64,000 bases of DNA from JAWPMT01 sp965267435 (GCA_965267435.1 OZ253960.1:5642001-5706000); one strand, 5' to 3'. Shown: positions 1 through 8,608, counted from the stretch's first letter. Numbers and translations are program-made. Notes: generated by a model from the sequence alone, not told the origin.

Positions 1-288
1 GATATTCGAGAGCCAGGACCCCCCTGCAGATAGAATGAATATGAGCAATAGGGATAACCCGAAGTGGAGTATCAGTGGGCGGTATTCACTGCTGTCAGTC
101 TCTTTGTAGCAGAATGATGCGATCAACCGGTTACCTTCCCAGACGAGAAGTACAAAGGCGAAGATGTAAATCGCCAAGGCCAGGTCACCGGCTGCCACCA
201 GGGAGTCACCCTCGGTGAATTTGAGGTTGGCAAAGGAATAGAGTGCCAACAACAGCACATACAGATATCTATGTGGGGTCTGGAACAT
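1..288 (-). CDS. Sensor histidine kinase (LytS-like), N-terminal part, cut by window edge
   Basis: A reading frame open from the left window edge gives 96 residues starting MFQTPHRYLYVLLLALYS. It has one hydrophobic segment at about 8-20, one at about 46-62 containing LLVWEGNRL, and one at about 83-93. Short extracytoplasmic loops and the WEGNRL motif are what I know from the membrane sensor part of Bacteroidota LytS/His_kinase-type kinases, whose kinase core lies C-terminal and would be outside this window. The catalytic part is not visible, so kinase activity is inferred from family resemblance. The gene lies downstream of the fasciclin gene but is separated from it by a hairpin, so it is probably a separate unit. 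Confidence 0.6.
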   Translation of the reverse strand, partial: MFQTPHRYLYVLLLALYSFANLKFTEGDSLVAAGDLALAIYIFAFVLLVWEGNRLIASFCYKETDSSEYRPLILHFGLSLLLIFILSAGGSWLSNI

Positions 289-310
289 AGTCTTCCAGTA
301 TAAACCAGTA

Positions 311-342
311 ATCCCCCCATCGGTTTGATCCGATGAGGGGAT
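311..342 (-). terminator. Stem-loop terminator of the fasciclin gene
   Basis: Arms 311-323 and 330-342 pair as ATCCCC.CATCGG with CCGATG.GGGGAT around a six-base loop and one mismatch. It lies 12 bases after the stop codon of the fasciclin gene on the minus strand. There is no strong T-tract, only a short T-rich stretch further on, so efficiency is uncertain. Confidence 0.6.
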
Positions 343-354
343 TTGTTTACCGGA

Positions 355-1815
355 TTATGGTAAGATTACTTTGTCTATTGTGTGAATGACACCATTGGTG
401 CCGATTACGTCAGTGCCAATGATGTTAGCGATATTGTCGCTATCAAGTGTGAGTGCCGCATCAGTTTCGGTAATGGTCAGTGTACCCAGGTCTACTGTGA
501 ATGAGCCTCCAAGACTGCTCACTGTAGGAGATGTAAGGTTCGGTAGATCGGTGGACAGCACTTGCGCGCCAGCGACTACATGGTACTTCAGCACCGCCTC
601 TAGCGTACCGATGCCAACAGCTGCGATCAGACCATCCAGATCCTGTACACCTGCAGTCTGATAGAGCGCTTCGAAAGCCGCATCAGTAGGTGCGAAGAGA
701 GTGAAAGGTCCGCTGTCAGTGCCTCCTAGGATGGTAGCCAATGGATCGGTTCCACTATCTCCCTCTACAGCTACTACCGCCGCTACTAGTTGAGTGAACT
801 CGGCATTTGTGGACTGCGAAAGATTGATAGCGATGTCTACGATGTCATTAGGAACAGGCTGGCTCAAGGTTCTACCCAAAACGTGAACGACACCATTGCT
901 GGCTTCTACGTCGGTAGCAATTACCTGAGAGCTGGCATTGAGGAAGACACCGTCATTGTTGATGCTGAGAAAGACATCACCATTCAGCGTCTCGATAGCG
1001 CTACCAGTTGCTGGCAATTCTGAGGCCATTACCTCTGCTCCCAACACGTGGTAGAGAAGCAATGCTTCAAGGTCTTCGTTACTTATACCATCCAGACTTG
1101 TGATTCCGGCAGCGGCAAAAGCGTCATCAGTAGGCGCAAATACTGTAAGATTGGCCTCAGGATTGATGAGTGTCTCCAACAGTCCGGCCTGGACTACTGC
1201 AGCCGTCAGGATTTCGAAGTCAGTGCTGAAATAAGCAGGCTCTACGACGGTATTCACGATGCTCGCTTCCAATGAAGGTACGAGAACGGCATCAACGATG
1301 TGTACAATACCATTCACGGCATTGACATCGGCAGAAATCACATTGCTGCTGTTGATCGCCACTGAAGACCCAGAGATAGAAACACTGATAGATTCTCCGT
1401 TCAAAAGGGTTCCGGCAGTCTGTCCGTCAGATAGGTCAGTCGAGGCAATTGCTGCGCCACTGACGACGTGGTAGCTCAGGATTCGCTCCAAAACACTTGT
1501 AGGGATATCATCCAGACTGCTTTGTCCGATGACATCGAGGAGCTGTGCGAAGGCTTCGTTCGTCGGCGCGAATACCGTGAACGTCCCGTTTTCATCTGCT
1601 AGCGTATTGACAAATCCATCTACACGCGTCAGGGCATCTACAAGGATGCTGAGGTCAGAAGAGCTCTGTGCCACCTGCACAATGGAGTCGGTGACTTGAG
1701 GGCTGCTGCCACTGTCATCATCTGAACATGACAGAATAAGAGTGGCGCCAAGAATTGTCCCGGCTATTATGCTCAAGGACTTCAGGAATGATCTTTCGAA
1801 TGCTGTTTTCATCAT
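355..1815 (-). CDS. Surface lipoprotein with three fasciclin (FAS1) domains
   Basis: 486 residues. An N-terminal signal ends in the lipobox LILSC with lipidated Cys30, directly followed by S-D-D-D, the signature that directs lipoproteins to the outside of the outer membrane in Bacteroidota. Three FAS1 domains follow at roughly 43-182, 185-325 and 328-486. Each carries the FAPTNEAF/FAPTDDAF/FAPTDAAF motif near its start, a Y-H-V core strand, and an NGVxHxxD/NGxxHxxG ending. FAS1 domains mediate cell-cell or cell-matrix adhesion, so a surface adhesion role is likely. The start has two adjacent ATG codons; the first is used here. Monocistronic by context: its upstream neighbour is divergent. Confidence 0.9.
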   Translation of the reverse strand: MMKTAFERSFLKSLSIIAGTILGATLILSCSDDDSGSSPQVTDSIVQVAQSSSDLSILVDALTRVDGFVNTLADENGTFTVFAPTNEAFAQLLDVIGQSSLDDIPTSVLERILSYHVVSGAAIASTDLSDGQTAGTLLNGESISVSISGSSVAINSSNVISADVNAVNGIVHIVDAVLVPSLEASIVNTVVEPAYFSTDFEILTAAVVQAGLLETLINPEANLTVFAPTDDAFAAAGITSLDGISNEDLEALLLYHVLGAEVMASELPATGSAIETLNGDVFLSINNDGVFLNASSQVIATDVEASNGVVHVLGRTLSQPVPNDIVDIAINLSQSTNAEFTQLVAAVVAVEGDSGTDPLATILGGTDSGPFTLFAPTDAAFEALYQTAGVQDLDGLIAAVGIGTLEAVLKYHVVAGAQVLSTDLPNLTSPTVSSLGGSFTVDLGTLTITETDAALTLDSDNIANIIGTDVIGTNGVIHTIDKVILP

Positions 1816-1971
1816 ATTTCGTGATTTTGTAATCGATGAAAAGAACAGCCTTCAGGTCATGTTGATCAGTAGAAAATGACCGAACCGTCTAGTTCGATAG
1901 CCTCAATTGAGTAATTAAAAGCTCGAATTGCGCTGGGAGATAGGCTCAAATTACATCTTCGTACACACTTG

Positions 1972-2007
1972 TGACATTTCATGACATACGTTGACTGTCG
2001 GATGACA
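1972..2007. promoter_or_regulatory. Four helically phased TGACA/T repeats
   Basis: TGACA at 1972, TGACA at 1982, TGACT at 1992 and TGACA at 2003 stand 10, 10 and 11 bases apart, that is one DNA turn each, in the divergent intergenic region between the fasciclin gene and the small secreted-protein gene. This is the layout of a direct-repeat operator bound on one DNA face. A perfect inverted repeat GTACAA-GAGA-TTGTAC follows at 2027-2042. Function is inferred from arrangement only. Confidence 0.35.
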
Positions 2008-2092
2008 AAGGCGCTGGAATGTGCCCGTACAAGAGATTGTACACATTCAGAAAAAACTCAGAAAAATTAATAAAACGCAAAAACGCTATCTC

Positions 2093-2455
2093 ATGAAACG
2101 CACAACAACACTTATCGCAGCACTTTTAATGATTATCGGTACTGCAGTCGCCAGCAATCCTACTGACGGAGCAAAAAAAACTGAAGCAAGTGTATCACTT
2201 GTATCATGGAAGGACAAAGTCCAGCGCCTGACCTACACAAGCAATGAAGCTGGCAAAGTAATTGTTAGAATCAAAGACGACAATGGGAAGACGCTTTTCC
2301 GCAAGACTGTTCAAAATCAGAAGGGCTTTGCAATACCTCTGAACTTTGACGAGGAAGGCTACGGTACCTACGAATTGATCATCGCTGACAAGAATGGTAC
2401 TTACTCAAGAGAGTTCTCTGTCACACCAATCAGCAAGCCTTGCACATGTGATTGA
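2093..2455 (+). CDS. Small secreted protein of unknown function
   Basis: 120 residues from the ATG at 2093. An in-frame start at 2021 would add a basic N-terminus ahead of the signal peptide MKRTTTLIAALLMIIGTAVA, so the later start is preferred. The mature part (about 100 residues) alternates short beta-strand-like segments (VQRLTYTS, GKVIVRIKD, YGTYELIIAD, YSREFSVTP) and ends in PCTCD. It resembles the compact beta-sandwich of small secreted Bacteroidota proteins of the DUF3244 kind, but I cannot assign a family with certainty. It is followed by a clear terminator and is probably monocistronic. Confidence 0.7.
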   Translation: MKRTTTLIAALLMIIGTAVASNPTDGAKKTEASVSLVSWKDKVQRLTYTSNEAGKVIVRIKDDNGKTLFRKTVQNQKGFAIPLNFDEEGYGTYELIIADKNGTYSREFSVTPISKPCTCD

Positions 2456-2513
2456 GGCCGCTGAGGCCATGAGTTAAAGACTTTAAGAATTCATACTATT
2501 ACTATTGGCAAAG

Positions 2514-2546
2514 TCTCCCGTCGACAGGCGGGAGATTTTCTATTTT
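2514..2546 (+). terminator. Rho-independent terminator
   Basis: TCTCCCG (2514-2520) pairs with CGGGAGA (2529-2535), followed by TTTTCTATTTT. It ends the transcript of the small secreted protein 59 bases upstream. Confidence 0.8.
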
Positions 2547-2675
2547 ATAGCATCACGAAGACAAAAGGGGCACAATTACATCTTTTTACAATCCTTGACT
2601 CCTATGTGACGCCGGCTTATGATGGTCTGCGTAAAATTGCTTAGATAATGACCACAAGCTGTTTTGAAGAGAGAA

Positions 2676-3695
2676 ATGAAAACTGTTGGCATCATATTAC
2701 TGGTTTACGCGCTGATGATCAGCTTTGATGTGAAAGGTTCGGGGAACGATCCCTGGGCCTCCGAAGAGCGATTGATCAATCTCCGCGGGGTTTGGAAGTT
2801 TACTATCGGGGACAATCTTGATTGGGCTGACCCAAATTACGATGACAATCACTGGGAAGAGGTCTATGTACCCTCTGCATGGGAGGACGAAGGCTTCAAC
2901 GGGTATGACGGTTACGCCTGGTACCGCGTGGCTTTCGAATTCAGAGAAGACGTAGACTTGTCTTCCTTGTCCATCGAACTGGGCTACATAGACGACGTCG
3001 ACGAGGTGTATATCAACGGCCATCTCATAGGCTTCTCCGGAGGGTTTCCCCCAGATTTTTATACGGCCTACAACGCCTTCAGAAAATATTCTATTCCCGG
3101 ACACATCATTAACCTTGATGGCCCCAATATCATCGCCGTTCGTGTTTTCGACACTGTCCTGGGTGGAGGTATCGTCAAAGGAAATGTAGGCATCTACCAG
3201 CAGCGAAATAGAAATATCGCTGCTATGAACCTCGAGGGCGTTTGGAAGATCCGTGAAGGTCGCTATTCTCGTCGGGGTGATCTGGTTGATTACGATGAGG
3301 ACGATTGGCAACGTATCATGGTGCCTAGCTTGTGGCAGAGTTTGAAGCGACACTTCAGACCAGACCGTAGATGGGCGGTTTATGAAAAAGAATTTGTACT
3401 CACAGATGAAATGAAAGACATGGACCAACTGGTCCTGGTACTTGGGAAGATTGATGACTATGACCGTACCTATCTCAATGGAGAACTCATCGGGTTTACC
3501 AAGGACGGGCGGCCATTTGGTGTATCCTCTTCCTTTCAGCAATTCAGGATCTATGTATTGCTGAACGAGTACCTCAACCGGGATGGTGTCAATGTCATTA
3601 CCGTCGAGGTGGAAGACATAGGCCACAACGCCGGCATCTGGCAGGGACCAATTGGTATCGCGGCTCTAGATAGCTACGAAGACTTTATCGACTAG
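2676..3695 (+). CDS. Secreted protein with two galactose-binding-like (GH2 sugar-binding) domains
   Basis: 339 residues from the ATG at 2676; a TTG at 2664 is also in frame, but the ATG directly begins the signal peptide MKTVGIILLVYALMISFDVKG. Two homologous jelly-roll domains follow, about 30-180 and 185-335. Each has the pattern GVWKF/GVWKI, a D-D-x-W segment, VPSAWE/VPSLWQ, an aromatic Y-x-x-x-F strand, L-G-x-I-D-D, and Y-I-N-G-x-L-I-G-F / Y-L-N-G-E-L-I-G-F. These are hallmarks of the sugar-binding domain at the N-terminus of GH2 glycosidases. No catalytic barrel is present, so the protein probably binds carbohydrate without cleaving it. Its 3' end overlaps the convergent GH113-like gene by four bases. 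Confidence 0.75.
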   Translation: MKTVGIILLVYALMISFDVKGSGNDPWASEERLINLRGVWKFTIGDNLDWADPNYDDNHWEEVYVPSAWEDEGFNGYDGYAWYRVAFEFREDVDLSSLSIELGYIDDVDEVYINGHLIGFSGGFPPDFYTAYNAFRKYSIPGHIINLDGPNIIAVRVFDTVLGGGIVKGNVGIYQQRNRNIAAMNLEGVWKIREGRYSRRGDLVDYDEDDWQRIMVPSLWQSLKRHFRPDRRWAVYEKEFVLTDEMKDMDQLVLVLGKIDDYDRTYLNGELIGFTKDGRPFGVSSSFQQFRIYVLLNEYLNRDGVNVITVEVEDIGHNAGIWQGPIGIAALDSYEDFID

Positions 3696-4723
3696 CGATC
3701 GACGGAGGTGCTGGCAAAGTGCTGCCTGATGACTTCCTCAGCTAGTTTTCCCTGTGGTGTGAAATTAGGATTGCCCGGACCTCCGACATCTTCCCGAAGG
3801 TGCCACTTCCAAAAGAATCCACCGGCGAACCATTTCTGATCCCAGAACACATTGAAGAGGGCCTGGTAGGCATTGGCTTGAACCTCCATGTCGATATAGT
3901 GATGCGACTTATCGATCTCCCAATGCTTACCAGCGGCGCCCTTGAGACTCTGGTAACCATATTCTGTAAAGAGGATCGGCTTCTTGTATTTCTTGCTGAA
4001 TTTCTCCAACCGGCCCATTTCCTCTTGCCAGCCCTGTTCCAGTTCCGACATAGTAGGTTCCGGACTATCAGTGACCGGGAAGTAAGCATCCACACCAATG
4101 TAATCCAGCTGATCCCAAAACTGCACATTTTGGTAGTTGTCCCAGTTCGATGCATAAGTCACAGGGCCGTCGTAAATGTCCCGCACTTCGGTGATAAGCT
4201 TGCGCCAAAAGGCCTCTCGCTTTACAGCGCCTATTCTGAATTCCGTTCCGATGCAAAACATATCAGCCTGCAGGGAATCGCTGATCCTGGCGTAGTTGAG
4301 AATATAGTCTCGGTAGGTCCGCTCCCATGTCAGCCAGTCTTCCTCTGTTTCCAGGTCGTACTCTCCAGGCCAGCCTTGGCCACGCACCCATACATGCGGC
4401 TTGACCAGTACCTTTAGATTATACTTTTGGGCGCAGTGGATAAGTTCGCATGTGCCATCGGAACGTTCGCCCCACCACTGACGACCGTGATCAAAGTAGA
4501 CGGTGGGTTCTCCTTCTCGAGAAAACCCGAAGGGGATGAGTGCCACCCAGCTTGCATTTAGGTCGTTGAGGGATTGGAATGTCTCTGGTGGAATCTCCCG
4601 GGGCGGCGAGACCAGGCTGGCCCCGTTGATGACCTCTGCACGCTTGGGTTCCTCACTTCCTGAATGGAGAATCATCAGGGAGGAAAAGACTAGCAGAATC
4701 GTTCCCAGGACAAAATACTTCAC
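3692..4723 (-). CDS. Exported glycoside hydrolase, GH113-like (endo-mannanase type)
   Basis: 343 residues with a GTG start; N-terminal hydrophobic signal/anchor at 3-20. The rest reads as a TIM-barrel glycosidase of the GH113 kind: SWVALIPFGF, LVKPHVWVRGQGWPG, FCIGTEF with the probable acid/base Glu161, DYIGVDAYFPV, ILFTEYGY with the probable nucleophile Glu254, and a final GGFFWKWH. Characterised GH113 enzymes cut beta-1,4-mannan; the substrate here is unknown. The start codon lies six bases after the stop of murA and inside the same transcript, so the gene is the third gene of a DUF4290-murA-GH113 unit. The gene tail overlaps the convergent sugar-binding gene by four bases. Confidence 0.8.
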   Translation of the reverse strand: MKYFVLGTILLVFSSLMILHSGSEEPKRAEVINGASLVSPPREIPPETFQSLNDLNASWVALIPFGFSREGEPTVYFDHGRQWWGERSDGTCELIHCAQKYNLKVLVKPHVWVRGQGWPGEYDLETEEDWLTWERTYRDYILNYARISDSLQADMFCIGTEFRIGAVKREAFWRKLITEVRDIYDGPVTYASNWDNYQNVQFWDQLDYIGVDAYFPVTDSPEPTMSELEQGWQEEMGRLEKFSKKYKKPILFTEYGYQSLKGAAGKHWEIDKSHHYIDMEVQANAYQALFNVFWDQKWFAGGFFWKWHLREDVGGPGNPNFTPQGKLAEEVIRQHFASTSVDR

Positions 4724-4729
4724 CGTTCT

Positions 4730-6034
4730 TTACATTCGATCAATTTTAGCACCCAGGGCATTCAGCCTTGTGTCGATGTGTTGATACCCACGATCGATCT
4801 GCTCGACATTGTGGATGATGCTCGTGCCTTCAGCCGACATGGCCGCAATCAACAAAGATACCCCAGCCCGAATATCCGGGGAGGTCATCTGGATCCCGCG
4901 AAGGTTAAATGCCCGATCTAGTCCGATGACCGTCGCTCTGTGCGGATCGCAAAGAATGATCTGCGCACCCATGTCGATCAGTTTGTCGACAAAGAACAGG
5001 CGGCTCTCAAACATCTTTTGGTGGATCAGGCAGGTGCCTTTGGCCTGCGTGGCCGTCACCAGTACGATACTCAATAGATCAGGCGTGAAACCTGGCCAGA
5101 TCGCATCAGCGATGGTCAGAATCGAACCGTCAATGAAAGTGTCTATTTCGTAATGCTCCTGAGCAGGAATAAAGATATCGTCGCCCTTCACCTCAATCTG
5201 GATGCCCAGCCTGCGAAATGTATCAGGGATGATCCCCAACATATCGACCCGCGCATCTTTAATGGTTATTGAAGATTGGGTCATGGCCGCCATCCCGATG
5301 AAGCTGCCAATTTCGATCATATCTGGCAGCAGAGTATGACTGGTGCCCTTCAACTCCTTCACGCCCGTGATTCGGAGCAAGTTGGATCCCACTCCCTCGA
5401 TCTGCGCGCCCATACTATTGAGCATATTGCAGAGTTGCTGCAGGTAGGGCTCGCAAGCGGCATTGTAGATGGTCGTCTCGCCTTCGGCCAGGACTGCTGC
5501 CATTACGATGTTGGCTGTTCCCGTCACTGAGGCCTCATCCAAATGAATATATGTGCCTGTCAGCTGCGAACCGTCGACCTGGTAGAAGGATGTCTTTGGG
5601 TCATAATCGAAGGTGGCGCCCAGTTTCTGAAAACCGATGAAATGCGTATCCACGCGCCGTCGTCCGATTTTGTCACCACCGGGTTTTGGCATTTTGCCCA
5701 CCCCAAATCGAGCCAATAGAGGCCCCAGGATCATCATTGATCCCCGTAGGCTGGCCGCCTTTTCTTTGAAGTCTTCGGTGTCAAGAAAGTCGATTTGAAC
5801 ATGCTCGGCTTTGAATCGATAGGATTCTGGACCGGTTTTGGTCACCTCTACACCCAGATCCGCCAATAATTCGATCAGCTTGTTGACATCCCTAATATTT
5901 GGGACTTTGTGCAGGTGTACCTCTTCGGGTGTAAGCAATACCGCCGACACCACCTGCAGGGCCTCATTTTTGGCCCCTTGAGGGACGATACTTCCACTTA
6001 ATCGGTGTCCTCCCTCGACTCTGAACGATGCCAT
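4730..6034 (-). CDS. murA: UDP-N-acetylglucosamine 1-carboxyvinyltransferase
   Basis: 434 residues, normal length for MurA, the enolpyruvyl transferase that makes the first committed peptidoglycan precursor in the cytoplasm. Visible family marks are the substrate-binding Lys22 in AKNEA, RGSMMILGPLLARFG, VDTHFIGF, and the Arg-rich RGIQMTSPDIRAG segment. The active-site loop reads PGGDKIGRR with Asp121 where most MurA enzymes have the fosfomycin-alkylated Cys (C115 in E. coli). Asp at this place is known to make MurA fosfomycin-insensitive while keeping activity. Preceded by the DUF4290 gene 12 bases upstream, a gene order common in Bacteroidota. Confidence 0.95.
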   Translation of the reverse strand: MASFRVEGGHRLSGSIVPQGAKNEALQVVSAVLLTPEEVHLHKVPNIRDVNKLIELLADLGVEVTKTGPESYRFKAEHVQIDFLDTEDFKEKAASLRGSMMILGPLLARFGVGKMPKPGGDKIGRRRVDTHFIGFQKLGATFDYDPKTSFYQVDGSQLTGTYIHLDEASVTGTANIVMAAVLAEGETTIYNAACEPYLQQLCNMLNSMGAQIEGVGSNLLRITGVKELKGTSHTLLPDMIEIGSFIGMAAMTQSSITIKDARVDMLGIIPDTFRRLGIQIEVKGDDIFIPAQEHYEIDTFIDGSILTIADAIWPGFTPDLLSIVLVTATQAKGTCLIHQKMFESRLFFVDKLIDMGAQIILCDPHRATVIGLDRAFNLRGIQMTSPDIRAGVSLLIAAMSAEGTSIIHNVEQIDRGYQHIDTRLNALGAKIDRM

Positions 6035-6046
6035 TGAAAAAGCTTT

Positions 6047-6700
6047 CTAGTTGTTTCTGCGCTTTTTGTTGCGTCCCCCCTTCTTACGTCGCTGTTGGCC
6101 ACCGCCACCGCCGCCGGATTCGCCTTTCTGAGGTCTCTCGCTTTTGACTTTGGAGTCGAATAGCTTGTATTCGGCGACTTTTTCAAGGTCAATCTCGAGC
6201 TTACCACCCGACATTCTCTTGATATGTTCCAGGACCGTCTTGTCCTCCATGTTGTCGTTGTTCCAGGTCTGAGCAAACGACTTCATCAATCTACCAATTG
6301 AAACGATCGCACCTTCTCGGCTCTCGGGATCCTCCATTTCGATCGCCTGTCCGATCATTATGTCAATATTCCTGCCGTAGTGCTTGTACTTGATCGCATT
6401 GGACTTGTAAGGCACCCTGTCCGGCTTGCGGTCTAGTATTTCCGCATTGGGGATTGGATAAGGGCTATCCACATCCAGGTCAAAATTGGAAATGATAAAC
6501 AGGTCATCCCACACTTTCTGGTTGTAGTCTGTGCTGTCTTTCACGTTGGGGTTGATCTGCTTCATCAATTGGACCACTGATTCCGCATAACTGGTGCGTT
6601 TTTCCCTGTCTTCGACGGTCTTGATATGCTTCACCAGCTTGTGAATATTACGACCGTATTCCATCAGGGTCAACCCCTTCCTGTCAGTATTGTATTCCAT
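6047..6700 (-). CDS. DUF4290 family protein
   Basis: 217 residues from the ATG at 6700 (a TTG just before it is also open). The sequence begins MEYNTDRKGLTLMEYGRNIH, typical of the DUF4290 family found next to murA across Bacteroidota. The body is mainly helical. The C-terminus is a low-complexity tail of glycines followed by a strongly basic stretch (QQRRKKGGRNKKRRNN), suggesting nucleic acid or acidic-surface binding. The function is unknown; the conserved linkage to murA suggests a cell-wall or growth role. First gene of the operon with murA and the GH113-like gene. Confidence 0.85.
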   Translation of the reverse strand: MEYNTDRKGLTLMEYGRNIHKLVKHIKTVEDREKRTSYAESVVQLMKQINPNVKDSTDYNQKVWDDLFIISNFDLDVDSPYPIPNAEILDRKPDRVPYKSNAIKYKHYGRNIDIMIGQAIEMEDPESREGAIVSIGRLMKSFAQTWNNDNMEDKTVLEHIKRMSGGKLEIDLEKVAEYKLFDSKVKSERPQKGESGGGGGGQQRRKKGGRNKKRRNN

Positions 6701-6772
6701 CAAATTCTATTAAAGGCCTAAAATTACAGTAATCTGTTAGAACCGCGAGGAGCTAACGAAAAATTCAGGCCA

Positions 6773-7222
6773 CTATATGTGATCGTGCAAGACTTTTTCA
6801 AACGTCAGCCGGTAGTCCGAAATGTCCCCCTTCCGCTCAAAATCTACCAGGTCAAAGCCATGTCGAATCCCAAAGTGGATCATATTTCGATGCCTGTTGC
6901 GGGTCTTGAACTGTAGCTTCTCATAACCCCGCCCCTGACACCACCTTTCCATATGGCGCTGCAGTGCTGTGGCTACACCTTTTCCTCTGAAATCTGGAAG
7001 TACGCCTCCGAGCCAGCTATAGTACGTCTCACCGTCCCTCCACCGATCATATCCCGCCTTGAAACCCACCAACTCGTGGCCTGACGTAGCGATAAGGACA
7101 AGCGGATCCTGGGTCATTCTCTGTTCCCATATTTCCTCCGTCGGGGGCTGATCAAACTCCGGGATCCTATGCATGATCCCTATAGCCTCGGCAATGGTCC
7201 CTTCCCGCGTATCAACGGTCAT
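6773..7222 (-). CDS. GNAT family N-acetyltransferase
   Basis: 149 residues. The acetyl-CoA motif A is clear: LGGVLPDFRGKGVATALQ, with the R-G-K-G-V-A pyrophosphate-binding turn, then a helix with H-M-E-R-W and the strand KLQFKTRNRHRNMIHFGIRHGF typical of motif B. The substrate is unknown. Its start overlaps the last bases of the upstream Xaa-Pro aminopeptidase gene by 11 bases, so the two are translationally coupled. Confidence 0.85.
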   Translation of the reverse strand: MTVDTREGTIAEAIGIMHRIPEFDQPPTEEIWEQRMTQDPLVLIATSGHELVGFKAGYDRWRDGETYYSWLGGVLPDFRGKGVATALQRHMERWCQGRGYEKLQFKTRNRHRNMIHFGIRHGFDLVDFERKGDISDYRLTFEKVLHDHI

Positions 7223-8504
7223 TGATCAGTGCTTCGATTTCGTCTGGCTCGATAGGTACCTGGTGCATCAGATTAAAAGGCTCACTGTCCGTGATGACGA
7301 CGTCATCTTCTATTCGTATACCGATCCCTTCTTCCCGAATGTATATTCCTGGCTCTACCGTGAATACCATGCCCGGTTCGAAAGCCCGGTATCGAGATCC
7401 TACGTCGTGCACGTCCAGCCCCAGATGGTGGGAAGTGCCATGCATAAAATACCTCTTGTAGGCGGGCTGCTCCGGGTCTTGCTTCTCGATGTCCGCTTTG
7501 GTGAGCAGTCCGAGTCCGATCAGTTCGGATCCCATGATTTTACCCACCTGCTCATGGTAGTCCTTCAGATAGCTACCGGGACGTAGCATCGCAGTTGCCT
7601 CATTCTTGACCCTCAACACCGCTTCGTACACCTGCCTCTGACGCTGCGTAAACCGTCCGTTCACTGGTATGGTCCGTGTAAGGTCGGCGTTATAGTTGCC
7701 ATATTCTGCGCCGACATCCATCAGTACGAGGTCTCCGTCCCGCAGGACCTGGTCGTTTTGTACATAGTGGAGGACACAAGCGTTCGCGCCTCCTGCCACG
7801 ATGGGTTGGTAGGCAAACCCTCGCGACCCATGCCGCAAAAACTCGTAGTTGAGCAGTGCTTCGAGTTCATACTCATAAATGCCCGGAGTGATGCCGCCGA
7901 GCACCTTTCTGAAGCCCTTCTCGGTGATGTCACAGGCTCTTTGCAGCATGGATATCTCCTCCTCCGCCTTGATGGTTCTGAGATCATCGATGTGAGGTGC
8001 GATCCTGTCGAGACGATGCAGTGGGTATTCACGCTTCACCCGTGCGATAAATCGGTCGTTGCGCGTCTCCACAGGATTGGTGCCACGGTCATGTTCGTTC
8101 CTATACAGATAGACCACCTCGCAGGAGCTGAGGACCGCTGGTAGAAGACTATCTAGCTCCCTGGTCCATCGCACCTTTTCAATACCTGACCGCATCCTGC
8201 CTTCTTTCTTGGTGTACTTCTGCCCCTCCCAAATAGCAATGTCCTCACTCGTCTCTTTTAGGAGCAGTATCTCTCGTAGGTCGGGGTTTGGGTGGTTCGG
8301 CGCCAGGATCAGGATCGTCTCTTCCTGATCTATGCCTGTGAGGTAGAGTAAGCTATTGTTTTGGCGAAAGGGCAACGTGCCGTCCGCGTTACTAGGCATG
8401 ATGTCATTGGCATGTAGGATCACCGCCGAGTTGGGTTGTAGTCGATCGACCAGACGGGCGCGGTTCGTTTGATAGAACTCAGCCGGTAGGGGTTCGTATC
8501 TCAA
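7212..8504 (-). CDS. pepP: Xaa-Pro aminopeptidase (M24B)
   Basis: 430 residues from a TTG at 8504 (LRYEPLPAEF in the longer frame). A longer ATG start at 8570 would add 22 poorly conserved residues and would cover a -7 box at 8530-8537, so the TTG is preferred; AAAGAA stands just upstream as a weak ribosome site. An N-terminal AMP_N domain (about 1-150) precedes the pita-bread catalytic domain. Metal-ligand motifs are present in order: LMDVGAEYGNYNADLTRT (two Asp), HGTSHHLGLDVHD (His), FTVEPGIYI (Glu) and IRIEDDVVI (Glu). It removes N-terminal residues preceding proline. Start choice is moderately certain. Confidence 0.88.
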   Translation of the reverse strand: MRYEPLPAEFYQTNRARLVDRLQPNSAVILHANDIMPSNADGTLPFRQNNSLLYLTGIDQEETILILAPNHPNPDLREILLLKETSEDIAIWEGQKYTKKEGRMRSGIEKVRWTRELDSLLPAVLSSCEVVYLYRNEHDRGTNPVETRNDRFIARVKREYPLHRLDRIAPHIDDLRTIKAEEEISMLQRACDITEKGFRKVLGGITPGIYEYELEALLNYEFLRHGSRGFAYQPIVAGGANACVLHYVQNDQVLRDGDLVLMDVGAEYGNYNADLTRTIPVNGRFTQRQRQVYEAVLRVKNEATAMLRPGSYLKDYHEQVGKIMGSELIGLGLLTKADIEKQDPEQPAYKRYFMHGTSHHLGLDVHDVGSRYRAFEPGMVFTVEPGIYIREEGIGIRIEDDVVITDSEPFNLMHQVPIEPDEIEALINDR

Positions 8505-8529
8505 TTGGTTCTTTCTTTTGTGAGTATCA

Positions 8530-8537
8530 CGAAGGTA
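8530..8537 (-). promoter_or_regulatory. -7 box TACCTTCG of pepP
   Basis: On the minus strand TACCTTCG matches the Bacteroidota -7 consensus TAnnTTTG at seven of eight places. It lies 25 bases before the TTG start at 8504. No convincing -33 TTTG was seen. Confidence 0.4.
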
Positions 8538-8608
8538 ACAGATGCGAACTAACTTTACGTGTATTACCATCGATCAGCTATCCCGTGACAGCTGATCTCA
8601 ACCCTGGG

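Noticed and set aside
123..320. 65-codon open frame on the minus strand
   Set aside because: Out of frame with the sensor-kinase fragment at 1-288, which has membrane segments and a family motif.
2697..3626. 309-codon open frame on the minus strand
   Set aside because: Antisense shadow of the double galactose-binding-domain gene, whose domain motifs are clear on the plus strand.
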